Source: CALRWV02 sp943371965 (lineage in GTDB: Bacteria > Bacteroidota > JABWAT01). From it: 64,000 nt of DNA. A program made the position numbers and the translations under genes. The stretch lies in NCBI GenBank assembly GCA_943371965.1, contig CALRWV020000001.1:558001-622000 (forward strand). The letters are read 5' to 3'. The notes beneath the pieces are model-generated. The model was not told where the DNA came from. It saw only the letters and a list, made by a program, of their open reading frames with translations, and ran no database searches. Positions 55,244-63,570 of the stretch are shown piece by piece; the stretch's first letter is position 1; each line of letters starts with the position of its first letter.

Positions 55244-55443
55244 CATCAATTTTTTTAGTAATCAGTGTTCTTAAGCTTTTCTGATTCACCTGATTGCTGC
55301 ATATAAATTCTAAAGAAATCAGATTCTTTTCTTCACATACTTTATAAGTGTGTTGTTATGAAAATCCATCCAACAAGTATTGGTTTGATTTTCATAGCTG
55401 CATTTGTGGGTACTGTCTTCAAAATAATCTGAATTTCTTAAAT

Positions 55444-55517
<74 letters not shown>

Positions 55518-55548
55518 CTTTGGCGTTAAAATTCAGTGGAAAATTACT

Positions 55549-57483
55549 TTGAGCGATATTAAACTTACACTTCCGGACGGCGCAGTCAGAACCTTTCCAA
55601 AAGGAACGACTGGTCTTGCAGTTGCTGAATCCATTTCCCAGAAATTGGGGAAGGAATCATTGGCAATTGAAGTAAATGGTAAGACTAAAGACCTGAATCT
55701 TCCGATCAACGAAGATTCCAAAATCAAAATTATCATGTTTGATTCTGAAGAAGGTCCGGACATTTACTGGCATTCCAGTTCTCATATTATGGCTCAAGCT
55801 ATTGAAGAACTGTATCCAGGAACAAAATTTGGTGCCGGTCCTTCAACTGAAAACGGTTTTTATTACGATATCGATTCCCCACATACCTTCACACCTGAAG
55901 ATTTTGTAAAAATTGAAGAGAAAATGAAGGAAATTTCGAAACGTGATTTGGTTATCAAACGCGAAGAACTTTCCAGAACAGATGCCATCAACTATTTCAA
56001 ATCGAAACGACTTGATCCTTACAAAGTTGAAATTCTTGAAACAACTATCAAAGACACCGATGTTGTTTCCATTTACCATCAAGGCGAATTTTCAGATTTA
56101 TGTACAGGGCCTCATTTGCCTACAACTGCCCGTTTGAAAGCAGTAAAAGTTCTTTCCGTTTCTTCTTCTTATTGGAGAGGTGATGCAAACCGTCAGGTTA
56201 TGCAGAGGATTTATGCTGTTACTTTTCCAAAACAGACCTTGCTTGATGAATATCTGAATCAGCTGGAAGAAGCAAAAAAACGTGATCACAAAAAATTGGG
56301 AAAACAACTCAATTTGTTCATGTTCAGCCCTATGGTTGGCCGTGGTTTACCTGTTTGGCTTCCGAATGGAACTTTAGTCAGAAGAACATTGGAACACTTT
56401 TTACGTGGCGAACTTCTAGCACGTGGTTATCAGGAAGTGATTACTCCGCACATCGGAAATCTTGAAATGTACAAGACTTCCGGACACTATCCTTATTATT
56501 CAGATTCACAGTTTGCACCGATGATTGTTGAAGACGAACAGTATTTATTGAAACCAATGAACTGTCCGCATCACCACCAGATTTATTCAAACCAGCCAAG
56601 ATCTTACCGTGATCTTCCGTTACGTTTGGCAGAATTCGGATCCGTTTACCGGTATGAACAATCAGGTGAATTGAACGGGCTTTCCAGAGTTCGTGGATTT
56701 ACACAGGACGATGCACATATTTATTGTACGCAGGATCAGTTGAAAGATGAACTGAAAAATGCAATTGAATTGACTCAATTGGTTTTCAAAACTTTCAACA
56801 TGCCAGTAAAAACACGGTTATCTTTCCGCGATCCGAACGACAAAACAAAATTTGCCGGTTCAGATGACATGTGGAATCAATCTGAGCGTGAAATTCATGA
56901 AGTTGCTGATGAAATGGGATTGGACTATTTCATTGGTTTGGGTGAAGCGGCATTTTACGGACCGAAATTCGATTTTATAGTAAAAGATGCAATTGGCAGA
57001 AAATGGCAATTGGGAACTGTTCAGGTTGATTATGTTATGCCTGAAAGATTTGGATTGGAATATATAGGTCAGGATGGACAAAAACATCGTCCCGTTATTA
57101 TTCACCGTGCTCCATTTGGTTCTATGGAACGTTTTTTAAGTATTCTGATTGAGCATTATGCAGGAAATTTCCCAACCTGGTTGGCGCCTGTTCAGGTTGC
57201 TGTTCTTCCGATCAGTGATAATTTTGCTGACTATGCTTTACAAGTTGAAAAAGCATTGTTGGCTGCCGGAATCCGTGCTAAATTGGATACCAGAAATGAA
57301 AAAATCGGTTACAAAATCCGTGAATGGGAAACGCAAAAAGTTCCTTACATGGCAGTTTGCGGTGCAAAGGAAATGGAAAGCAATTCTGTAGCTGTTAGAC
57401 AACACGGAAAAGGCGATCAGGGAATAAAAGAAATAAATGCTTTTGTTGCTGACCTGCTGGAAGAAATTAAAACAAGAAAATAA
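55549..57483 (+). CDS. thrS: threonyl-tRNA synthetase
   Basis: The frame starts at TTG 55549 (MSDIKLTLPDGAV), with GTGGAAA upstream. The 644-aa enzyme has the TGS domain, the editing domain with HSSSHIMAQA and FSDLCTGPHLP, the class II catalytic core (MNCPHHHQIY, zinc Cys; FTQDDAHIYC) and the anticodon-binding C-domain. It is full length. A small AACCT…AGGTT hairpin separates it from infC by 74 bp. Confidence 0.97.
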   Translation: MSDIKLTLPDGAVRTFPKGTTGLAVAESISQKLGKESLAIEVNGKTKDLNLPINEDSKIKIIMFDSEEGPDIYWHSSSHIMAQAIEELYPGTKFGAGPSTENGFYYDIDSPHTFTPEDFVKIEEKMKEISKRDLVIKREELSRTDAINYFKSKRLDPYKVEILETTIKDTDVVSIYHQGEFSDLCTGPHLPTTARLKAVKVLSVSSSYWRGDANRQVMQRIYAVTFPKQTLLDEYLNQLEEAKKRDHKKLGKQLNLFMFSPMVGRGLPVWLPNGTLVRRTLEHFLRGELLARGYQEVITPHIGNLEMYKTSGHYPYYSDSQFAPMIVEDEQYLLKPMNCPHHHQIYSNQPRSYRDLPLRLAEFGSVYRYEQSGELNGLSRVRGFTQDDAHIYCTQDQLKDELKNAIELTQLVFKTFNMPVKTRLSFRDPNDKTKFAGSDDMWNQSEREIHEVADEMGLDYFIGLGEAAFYGPKFDFIVKDAIGRKWQLGTVQVDYVMPERFGLEYIGQDGQKHRPVIIHRAPFGSMERFLSILIEHYAGNFPTWLAPVQVAVLPISDNFADYALQVEKALLAAGIRAKLDTRNEKIGYKIREWETQKVPYMAVCGAKEMESNSVAVRQHGKGDQGIKEINAFVADLLEEIKTRK

Positions 57484-57557
57484 GCACTTTAAAAATGACA
57501 ACCTCCGGCTTTGCTGAAGGTTAAACAAATTTTGATTACTAACTAAGGAGACTTCCT

Positions 57558-58091
57558 ATTAGCGCACTTAACAATAAAATCGATAAAACCCGTGTAAATC
57601 GTGAGATTCGCGCGAAACAGGTCAGAGTAGTTGATCCTGATGGTGAACATGGTGTTTACTCCATTCAGGATGCTTTGGCCTTAGCTGAAAGAAAAGGAAT
57701 GGATCTGGTTGAAATATCACCTGACGCTGTTCCTCCGGTCTGTAAAGTGGTCGATTTTGGTAAATACCGTTATGAAATGACGAAAAAGGAAAAGGACGCC
57801 AAGAAGAAACAAGCGGTAGTCATTGTAAAAGAAATTCGTTTCCACCCAAATACTGATGTTCATGATTTTGATTTTAAAACCAAACATGCACAGCGTTTTC
57901 TTGAAGAAGGAAATAAAGTAAAAGCTTCGGTTGTTTTCAAAGGCCGGGAAATTACTTATCAGGAACACGGTCATGAGCTGTTAAACCGTTTCATTGCATT
58001 GCTTGAACCGTACTCAAAAGTTGATCAGATGCCGAAAATGGAAGGCAGATCGATGGTTACAATGCTTTCACCGGAAAAGAAGAAAAAATAA
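57558..58091 (+). CDS. infC: translation initiation factor IF-3, ATT start
   Basis: The true start is ATT at 57558, seven bases after AAGGAG (57545-57550). The first in-frame ATG (57675) would remove 39 residues, including the conserved KIDKTRVNREIRAKQVRV start of IF3. The 177-aa protein has the N-domain, the lysine-rich linker (TKKEKDAKKKQAVV) and the C-domain (FHPNTDVHDFDFKTKHAQRFLEEGNKVK). ATT is the classic unusual start of infC, which IF3 discriminates against, giving autogenous control. Confidence 0.97.
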   Translation: MSALNNKIDKTRVNREIRAKQVRVVDPDGEHGVYSIQDALALAERKGMDLVEISPDAVPPVCKVVDFGKYRYEMTKKEKDAKKKQAVVIVKEIRFHPNTDVHDFDFKTKHAQRFLEEGNKVKASVVFKGREITYQEHGHELLNRFIALLEPYSKVDQMPKMEGRSMVTMLSPEKKKK

Positions 58092-58118
58092 TTTAATATA
58101 TAAAGAAGGAATACTTGT

Positions 58119-58313
58119 ATGCCAAAAATGAAAACAAACAAAGGTGCAGCAAAGAGATTCAAACTTACTGCAACAGGTAAGGTAAAAAGAGCTCACTCTT
58201 TTGCACGTCACATCTTAACCTCTAAAGATTCAAAAAGAAAAAGAGGATTGCGCCAATTGACTTTGGTTGCCGAAGTTGACGTTCCGCGCGTAAAAAGAAT
58301 GTTATTAGCCTAA
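58119..58313 (+). CDS. rpmI: ribosomal protein bL35
   Basis: The 64-aa product (MPKMKTNKGAAKRFKLTATGKVKRAHSF…) is a typical L35 with basic content and HILTSKDSKRKRGLRQ. AAGGA at 58104-58109 precedes the ATG. It lies 27 bp after infC and 121 bp before rplT. Confidence 0.97.
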   Translation: MPKMKTNKGAAKRFKLTATGKVKRAHSFARHILTSKDSKRKRGLRQLTLVAEVDVPRVKRMLLA

Positions 58314-58366
58314 CAACAAACTGCCGGAAAAAGACACGGTAAACAAATAAATTAAAGACAGAAAAA

Positions 58367-58403
58367 ATGATCTGGCAGCAAAAGCTGTAATTAACCGGAT
58401 CAT
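58367..58403 (+). promoter_or_regulatory. structured element between rpmI and rplT
   Basis: ATGATCTGG (58367-58375) pairs with CCGGATCAT (58395-58403), with one G-U pair. Inside it CAGC-aaaa-GCTG (58376-58387) forms a second helix, with an unpaired TAATTAA bulge. The two stacked helices with a one-sided bulge could mimic an L20 or rRNA binding site for feedback control. Confidence 0.55.
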
Positions 58404-58434
58404 GAAATAAGATTAGTATAGGAGATTAGAAAAA

Positions 58435-58782
58435 ATGCCACGTTCACAGAATAAAGTAGCATCACACCGCAGAAGAAAACGCATTATTGACCAGGCAAAA
58501 GGTTACTTCGGAAGAAGAAGTAAAGTTTATACCATTGCAAAAAATGCCGTTGAAAAAGGTTTAACTTATGCCTTCAGTGACAGAAGAGCAAGAAAACGCA
58601 ATTTCAGAAGTTTGTGGATTACCAGAATCAACGCCGCAGCTCATTTGAACGGCACAACTTACAGCAACCTGATTCATGCTTTGGATCAGAAAAACATGAT
58701 TATCAACAGAAAATCATTGGCTGAATTGGCTGTCAGCGATCCTGCTGCCTTTACCGCGGTTGTGAAGGAAGCTCTGGCTTAA
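58435..58782 (+). CDS. rplT: ribosomal protein bL20
   Basis: The 115-aa product (MPRSQNKVASHRRRKRIIDQ…) is a standard L20 with the basic N-terminal extension and the RNFRSLWITRINAAAHLNGTTYS core. GGAG at 58422-58425 precedes the ATG. It is the last gene of the infC-rpmI-rplT unit and ends in a terminator. Confidence 0.97.
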   Translation: MPRSQNKVASHRRRKRIIDQAKGYFGRRSKVYTIAKNAVEKGLTYAFSDRRARKRNFRSLWITRINAAAHLNGTTYSNLIHALDQKNMIINRKSLAELAVSDPAAFTAVVKEALA

Positions 58783-58810
58783 TCATTCATTATCCGTTTG
58801 TTTTTTGATT

Positions 58811-58860
58811 AATCTATCCTTCCTGAATTGTCTGACAAGATGGAGGGATAGATTTTTTTA
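58811..58860 (+). terminator. intrinsic terminator after rplT
   Basis: AATCTATCCTTCC (58811-58823) pairs with GGAGGGATAGATT (58842-58854), with one G-U pair and an 18-base loop, then a T-run. Confidence 0.88.
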
Positions 58861-58889
58861 TTTCAGGGGAAATTGAATCGGTTAATGTT

Positions 58890-59018
58890 CTCCCTTTGAA
58901 GGGAGTGTCCGTCAGCAGACGGACGAGGGATGTTGTAATTTGAGTGGCAAAACATCCCCCATAATTTTCAAATAAAATTCTTCGGATTATTTGAAAACTA
59001 ATCCCCCTTCAAAGGGGG
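58890..59018. repeat. composite palindromic spacer element before pheS
   Basis: Five inverted repeats lie in a row: CTCCCT…AGGGAG (58890-58905), GTCCGTC-agca-GACGGAC (58907-58924), GGGATGTT…AACATCCC (58927-58958), TTTTCAAATAA…TTATTTGAAAA (58965-58997) and CCCCCTT…AAGGGGG (59003-59018). The unit resembles a small non-coding element; part of it matches 20680-20705. Confidence 0.75.
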
Positions 59019-59054
59019 AATTTTGAAATCAATCAATAGTTTCAGGTTTAAAAC

Positions 59055-60059
59055 ATGTTGGATCAAATAAAAAATTTATTGGCTGAAGTTGAAACTGACG
59101 GAAAAAATATTTCAAATTCAGATCAGGTTGAAGCTTACAGAATCAAATTTCTTGGAAGAAAAGGGCTGATTTCTGCCATTTTCGAAAAAATGGCTTCTGT
59201 TCCAAAAGAAGAAAAAGGACAGGTCGGAAAAGCCTTAAACGAATTGAAAAATAAAGCTCAATCCATTGTTGATGATGCTGCTTCCAAGTTTCAGAAAAAA
59301 GAAACTGAACAAACAATTGACCTGACTCTTCCGGCAACTCCATTTCAGTTCGGTAAAATTCATCCTCTTACTCAAACACTGAATGAAATGATTGAGATTT
59401 TCCGTTTTCTCGGTTTTTCAATTGCTTCGGGTCCTGAAATTGAACACGACTGGTATAATTTTGAAGCTTTGAATTTTGCGCCTGATCATCCTGCCCGTGA
59501 TATGCAGGATACTTATTTTATTGATAAAGATATTGTTCTCAGAACCCACACTTCAAATGTTCAAATAAGATTGATGGAAAACCAGAAACCGCCAATCCGT
59601 GCAATCATGCCTGGACGTGTTTACCGCAATGAGGCTGTTTCCGCAAGAAGTTACTGTATGTTTCACCAGCTTGAAGGTTTGGTGGTTGATGAAAATGTTA
59701 GCCTTGTGGATTTGAAAACTGTGCTTCTTGCCTTCTCACGTCAGTTTTTTGGAAAAGATGTGAAAGTGAAATTGCGTCCGTCATTCTTTCCGTTTACAGA
59801 ACCTTCCGTTGAAGTCGATGTTTCCTGTTATTTGTGCGGAGGAAAAGGATGCCGTGTCTGCAAACAGTCGGGTTGGCTTGAAATTTTAGGAAGCGGTATG
59901 GTAGATCCGAATGTATTGAGAGCTTCCAATATCGATCCTGAAAAATACACAGGATATGCATTTGGAATGGGAATTGAACGGATTGCACTGATGAGATACG
60001 GAATCAATGATATCCGCTTGTTGTATGAAAATGATTTGAATTTTCTGAAACAATTTTGA
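59055..60059 (+). CDS. pheS: phenylalanyl-tRNA synthetase alpha chain
   Basis: The 334-aa class II catalytic subunit has an N-terminal coiled coil, then HPLTQTLNEMIEIFRFLGFSIASGPEIEHDWYNFEALNF, the HTSNVQIRLM motif, VYRNEAVSARSYCMFHQLEG (motif 2), and GMGIERIALMRYGINDIR (motif 3). A CxxC…CxxC zinc-like insert (CYLCGGKGCRVCKQSGW) is present near residue ~258. It pairs with PheT 155 bp downstream. Confidence 0.97.
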   Translation: MLDQIKNLLAEVETDGKNISNSDQVEAYRIKFLGRKGLISAIFEKMASVPKEEKGQVGKALNELKNKAQSIVDDAASKFQKKETEQTIDLTLPATPFQFGKIHPLTQTLNEMIEIFRFLGFSIASGPEIEHDWYNFEALNFAPDHPARDMQDTYFIDKDIVLRTHTSNVQIRLMENQKPPIRAIMPGRVYRNEAVSARSYCMFHQLEGLVVDENVSLVDLKTVLLAFSRQFFGKDVKVKLRPSFFPFTEPSVEVDVSCYLCGGKGCRVCKQSGWLEILGSGMVDPNVLRASNIDPEKYTGYAFGMGIERIALMRYGINDIRLLYENDLNFLKQF

Positions 60060-60073
60060 ATTTGGTAAATGAC

Positions 60074-60094
60074 AAGTAGCAAGTAGCGAGTAGA
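60074..60094. repeat. heptad array, AAGTAGC type
   Basis: AAGTAGC, AAGTAGC and GAGTAGA run from 60074 to 60094, just after pheS. A CTTCC-TGCG-GGAGAG hairpin and a GGGTTTCAAACCC palindrome follow before the next heptad array. Confidence 0.65.
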
Positions 60095-60172
60095 ATTTTT
60101 TCCTCTTCCTGCGGGAGAGTCATTCCAAAGGCAGATCAACCTTTGGCTGAGATTAAGGTGAGGGTTTCAAAC

Positions 60173-60200
60173 CCTGATACCTGCAACCTAACACCTTTAA
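60173..60200. repeat. heptad array, CCTAATA type, before pheT
   Basis: CCTGATA, CCTGCAA, CCTAACA and CCTTTAA end 14 bases before the pheT ATG. Together with 15839-15866 and 46623-46652 this makes three copies of one heptad family, all upstream of start codons. Confidence 0.8.
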
Positions 60201-60214
60201 AATGGACTAATAAC

Positions 60215-62635
60215 ATGAAAGTAATTTACAGCTGGTTGAAAGAGTTTGTTCAGTTTGAATGGACACCGGAAGAATTATCAAACAAACTGACCATGGTTGG
60301 TTTGGAAGTTGAAGGAATTGAACGCGTAGGTAAAACATTTTCCGGAGTTATAATCGGAAAAGTTGTTTCGCGTGAAAAACATCCGAATGCGGATAAATTG
60401 AGCGTTTGTCAGGTTGATTTGGGTGATGGAAAACCTGTTCAGATTGTTTGCGGTGCTCCGAATGTTTTGGCTGGACAGACTGTTCCAGTCGCGGCAGTCG
60501 GTGCTGTTCTTCCCGGCAATTTCGAAATCAAAAAAGCAAAAATCAGAAACCAGGAATCCAACGGAATGATCTGCTCAAAATCTGAACTGGGTTTTGAAGA
60601 AGGAAAATCTGACGGCATTTGGATTTTGGATGAAAATGCTCCATTGGGAGTTGATTTCGGCGATTATCTCCAGCTGAAGGAAGATTATGTTCTTGAAATC
60701 GGAATAACTGCAAACCGCGGCGACTGTTTAAGTCATTTGGGAGTTGCAAGGGAAATTGCTGCTTTAACAGGTGGAACTCTAACACTTCCGGATACTACAC
60801 TTGATCCGAAAAATTATCTTTCAAAAAATTCAGATGAATTCATCAAAATTGAAATTGAAGATGCAGCTGGTTGTCCGGTTTATTCAGGTCATTATATTCA
60901 AGGTTTAAAAAATCAGCAAAGTCCTCAATGGATGCAGAACCGTTTGAACTGGTTAGGTTTGCGCCCGAGAAATGTTATGGTTGATGTGACCAATTATGTG
61001 CTTCACGAATTGGGACAACCGCTTCATGCTTTTGATTATGACAGATTGAAAATGAAAAGAATTGTTGTAAAATCTTTCAATAATTTAAAATTCACAACTC
61101 TGGACTCGAAAGAAAGAATTCTTCCTGAAAATTCTCTGATGATTTGCGATGGTGAAACACCAGTTGCCATCGCAGGAGTGATGGGCGGGGAAAATTCTGA
61201 AATTGTTGATAATACTTTGAATGTGATGTTGGAATCAGCTTTTTTCAATCCGTCACGGGTTAGAAAAACTGCGAAAAGGACAGGGCTTTCAACAGATGCT
61301 TCTTACCGTTTTGAACGCGGAACAGATCCGAAAATAACTGAATTCGCTTCAAAAAGAGCGGTTAAATTATTGGTTGAACTTGCGGGTGGATTGGCTGCGA
61401 AACTTCCACTTGAGATTGCGATGACTCAAATTTCAAAACGTGAACTGGTTTTACGTTTTGCCCAAATCAAACGGATTATCGGAATTGAAATTCCCAAACC
61501 GACTGTGCTGACAATTTTAAAATCATTGGGATTTGAAATTATCGGTGAAGGAAATGATCAGCTTTCAGTCCGTGTTCCAACACACCGTCATGACATTGAA
61601 CGTGAAATTGATATCATTGAAGAACTGATCCGGATTTATGGACTTGAACATGTTAAGGAATCAGATTTCAATATTGTATCGCTGAAACCGGAAACACCTT
61701 CAACTTTCAAACAGGAAAATAATCTGCGTTTGGTATTGAATGGTGCAGGTTTTTCTGAAGTGATCTGCAATTCCATGATTCCAAAAGCAAATGCACTTTT
61801 GTATACTGAAACTGTAGTTGATATTCAAAATCCGCAATCGGAAGATATGTCAACATTGCGTCCGTCATTGGTTCCGGGAATGCTGGAAATTGTGAAACGC
61901 AATTTGAACCGTGGATCCAAAGACATCAAAATTTTCGAACTTGGAAACTGTTTCGAAAAAAAGGGAAGCAAACAATATCCCAAAATTGAAAATTATACTG
62001 AGCAGCAATATTTCGCATTCGCTTTAACCGGAAGCCTTTCTCATCCAAGTTGGAATCAACCTGCCCGTGAAAGTTCGATTTTCGATTTGAAAGGACTTGC
62101 TGAAGAATTTCTGTCAAGAATTTTCAGATCGGAAAAAATAAGTTATAAAACGCTTTCACATTCATCACTTTCCGATTCGCTTGAAATTTTTGTTGGAAGA
62201 AAATCAGTTGGAAAAGTTGGACGCGTTTCTGATTCTGTTCTGAATCATTTCGACATCAAACAATCGGTTTTCACTGCTGAATTTAATTTGGAAATTTTAC
62301 GGGAAGCTGATGCAGAACCAATGAAATATGCAGAACTTCCAAAATTCCTTCCAATTGAGCGTGATTTGACCTTTGAAATAGAAACATCAGTTCCAGTTGG
62401 CTCCATGATTGATGCAATTAAATCAACAAACCCCAAACTGATTAAAAAAGTAGATATTTTTGATTTGTATCAGAATAAGGAAAATAAAAGTAATTTGGTT
62501 TCAGTTGGTTTCCGCTTGACTCTGTTAAACGAAGAAAAGACATTTGAGGATAAGGAAATACGGGAAATTTTTATTGCCGTTATTGAAAAACTCAAAAGCT
62601 CTTTTGATGCTAATTTAAAAGGTGTTGTTTTATGA
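60215..62635 (+). CDS. pheT: phenylalanyl-tRNA synthetase beta chain
   Basis: I start at ATG 60215 (MKVIYSWLKEFVQFEWTPEEL), the usual PheT N-terminus; an in-frame TTG at 60143 would read through the repeat region. The 806-aa protein has the EMAP-like tRNA-binding domain (~40-150, VGLEVEGIERVG then VCQVDLGDGKPVQIVCGAPNV), B3/B4 editing (LESAFFNPSRVRKTAKRTGLSTDASYRFERG), B5 and the C-terminal FDX-ACB domain. ATGA at its end couples it to the coiled-coil gene. Confidence 0.97.
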   Translation: MKVIYSWLKEFVQFEWTPEELSNKLTMVGLEVEGIERVGKTFSGVIIGKVVSREKHPNADKLSVCQVDLGDGKPVQIVCGAPNVLAGQTVPVAAVGAVLPGNFEIKKAKIRNQESNGMICSKSELGFEEGKSDGIWILDENAPLGVDFGDYLQLKEDYVLEIGITANRGDCLSHLGVAREIAALTGGTLTLPDTTLDPKNYLSKNSDEFIKIEIEDAAGCPVYSGHYIQGLKNQQSPQWMQNRLNWLGLRPRNVMVDVTNYVLHELGQPLHAFDYDRLKMKRIVVKSFNNLKFTTLDSKERILPENSLMICDGETPVAIAGVMGGENSEIVDNTLNVMLESAFFNPSRVRKTAKRTGLSTDASYRFERGTDPKITEFASKRAVKLLVELAGGLAAKLPLEIAMTQISKRELVLRFAQIKRIIGIEIPKPTVLTILKSLGFEIIGEGNDQLSVRVPTHRHDIEREIDIIEELIRIYGLEHVKESDFNIVSLKPETPSTFKQENNLRLVLNGAGFSEVICNSMIPKANALLYTETVVDIQNPQSEDMSTLRPSLVPGMLEIVKRNLNRGSKDIKIFELGNCFEKKGSKQYPKIENYTEQQYFAFALTGSLSHPSWNQPARESSIFDLKGLAEEFLSRIFRSEKISYKTLSHSSLSDSLEIFVGRKSVGKVGRVSDSVLNHFDIKQSVFTAEFNLEILREADAEPMKYAELPKFLPIERDLTFEIETSVPVGSMIDAIKSTNPKLIKKVDIFDLYQNKENKSNLVSVGFRLTLLNEEKTFEDKEIREIFIAVIEKLKSSFDANLKGVVL

Positions 62636-62892
62636 ATCAGGAAAAGATTCAGGTTTTGTGGGAAAGAATCCGTCAGATGGCAACTTTGCTTGAAACAAAA
62701 AGCTCTGAAATTCGCCGTTTGACTGAATTGAATCAGCAGCTTGAAGAAAAACTCCGTGCAAAGGAATCTGATTTGAGTCAATTGAAAATGTTGTATTCAA
62801 ATGATCAGCAGGTTTTTACTCAGGGGAAAAAGGAAATTGAAGACCGTATTCAGAATTTAATGGGAAAAATTGATACTTTAACCTCAGATTGA
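62632..62892 (+). CDS. ZapB-like coiled-coil protein
   Basis: The 86-aa product is one continuous coiled coil (heptad hydrophobics in RIRQMATLLETKSSEIRRL…). Its C-terminal segment EDRIQNLMGKIDTL lines up with the E. coli ZapB end QERLQALLGRMEEV in charge and hydrophobic pattern. It overlaps pheT by 4 bp and lies 4 bp before zapA. ZapA and ZapB act together at the division ring in E. coli, so the position supports a division role, but sequence likeness of coiled coils can mislead. Confidence 0.6.
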   Translation: MNQEKIQVLWERIRQMATLLETKSSEIRRLTELNQQLEEKLRAKESDLSQLKMLYSNDQQVFTQGKKEIEDRIQNLMGKIDTLTSD

Positions 62893-62896
62893 AATT

Positions 62897-63184
62897 ATGG
62901 AAACTATCAGAGTCAGAATTTTTGATGTAGAATATGCACTGAAAGGTGACAATCCGGAATTGATCACCAAACTTGCAAATCAGGTTGATCAGTCAATGCG
63001 TGAATTGAATAAAGGATTGGCTTCACAATCACCCATGTCACTGGCGGTATTAACTGCATTGAATTTGGCTGAATCATTGGAAATTGCAAATGCCAAAGCT
63101 ACTGAACCCGATTTGTTTTTTGAAAACGAACTTGAACGGATGATTGCTTTTGCTGATCATTCAATAAAAAGAAACAACGGATAA
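62897..63184 (+). CDS. zapA: cell division protein ZapA
   Basis: The 95-aa product begins METIRVRIFDVEYALKGDNPELITKLANQVDQSMRELN, the ZapA N-domain, and ends with an amphipathic coiled-coil. It bundles FtsZ filaments at mid-cell. It lies 4 bp after the ZapB-like gene and, as in enterobacteria, is followed by a probable 6S RNA. Confidence 0.92.
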   Translation: METIRVRIFDVEYALKGDNPELITKLANQVDQSMRELNKGLASQSPMSLAVLTALNLAESLEIANAKATEPDLFFENELERMIAFADHSIKRNNG

Positions 63185-63220
63185 ACGGAAAATTAATAAG
63201 GAATTATTTTTTATCCGGAA

Positions 63221-63253
63221 TTGTTATTATTAGACAATTTTTGTGTAGATTTG
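63221..63253 (+). promoter_or_regulatory. TTG-N22-TAGATTTG promoter before the ncRNA
   Basis: TTG at 63221-63223 and TAGATTTG at 63246-63253 are 22 bp apart. Transcription would start near 63260, about 30 bases before the outermost helix of the predicted RNA. Confidence 0.65.
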
Positions 63254-63259
63254 CTTAGT

Positions 63260-63540
63260 TGTTAAACGAAATTCTGTTCTTTAAAAATATTAACCGCGCT
63301 GCTATTAATTCCGACAATAAGAACCTGACAATTATTGTCTAACTTGGGATAAAAGCTATCTTCATGTAATACAGGCCTCAATCTCTTCGGAGATCTTTGC
63401 CGCGTTTGATGCCTTAAGTGGCTATCACAAACGCATTCATGGCAATACAGTGGAAGTAAGAAGTGAAAATGCCTACCCCACTATGTTTGTAAATGAGGTT
63501 CTTGATTCTCTACGTTAATAGTAAGTGCGGTTATTTTATT
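63260..63540 (+). ncRNA. ssrS: probable 6S RNA
   Basis: The spacer after zapA folds into nested helices. The outer stems are TAACCGC (63291-63297) with GCGGTTA (63527-63533) and CTATTAA (63302-63308) with TTAATAG (63515-63521). The next are AAGAACCT (63319-63326) with AGGTTCTT (63496-63503) and TGGG (63345-63348) with CCCA (63477-63480). A wide internal bubble holds a C(UUCG)G hairpin at 63381-63394. The apical stem is TTGCCGCGTTTG (63397-63408) with CAAACGC (63428-63434) and GGCAA (63441-63445). The long rod with a central bubble and the zapA linkage suit 6S RNA, which mimics an open promoter and binds RNA polymerase. A T-rich tail follows. Exact ends are uncertain. Confidence 0.72.
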
Positions 63541-63570
63541 TTAAAGCCTATCGGGAGCAGGAAAAACAAT

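Noticed and set aside
54950..55258. A 102-aa protein across the tRNAs
   Set aside because: The frame is an overlap of the Gly, Cys and Leu tRNA genes and has no family likeness.
55358..55432. 24-aa ORF (MKIHPTSIGLIFIAAFVG…)
   Set aside because: No ribosome-binding site and no neighbour support; it could be a leader for tRNA-Val/thrS but the evidence is too thin.
60143..60214. TTG start of pheT at 60143
   Set aside because: The extension is translated from the repeat-rich spacer; ATG 60215 gives the standard PheT N-terminus.
63260..63540. tmRNA
   Set aside because: No tRNA-like ends and no tag peptide ending in Ala-Ala are seen; the long rod with a bubble fits 6S better.
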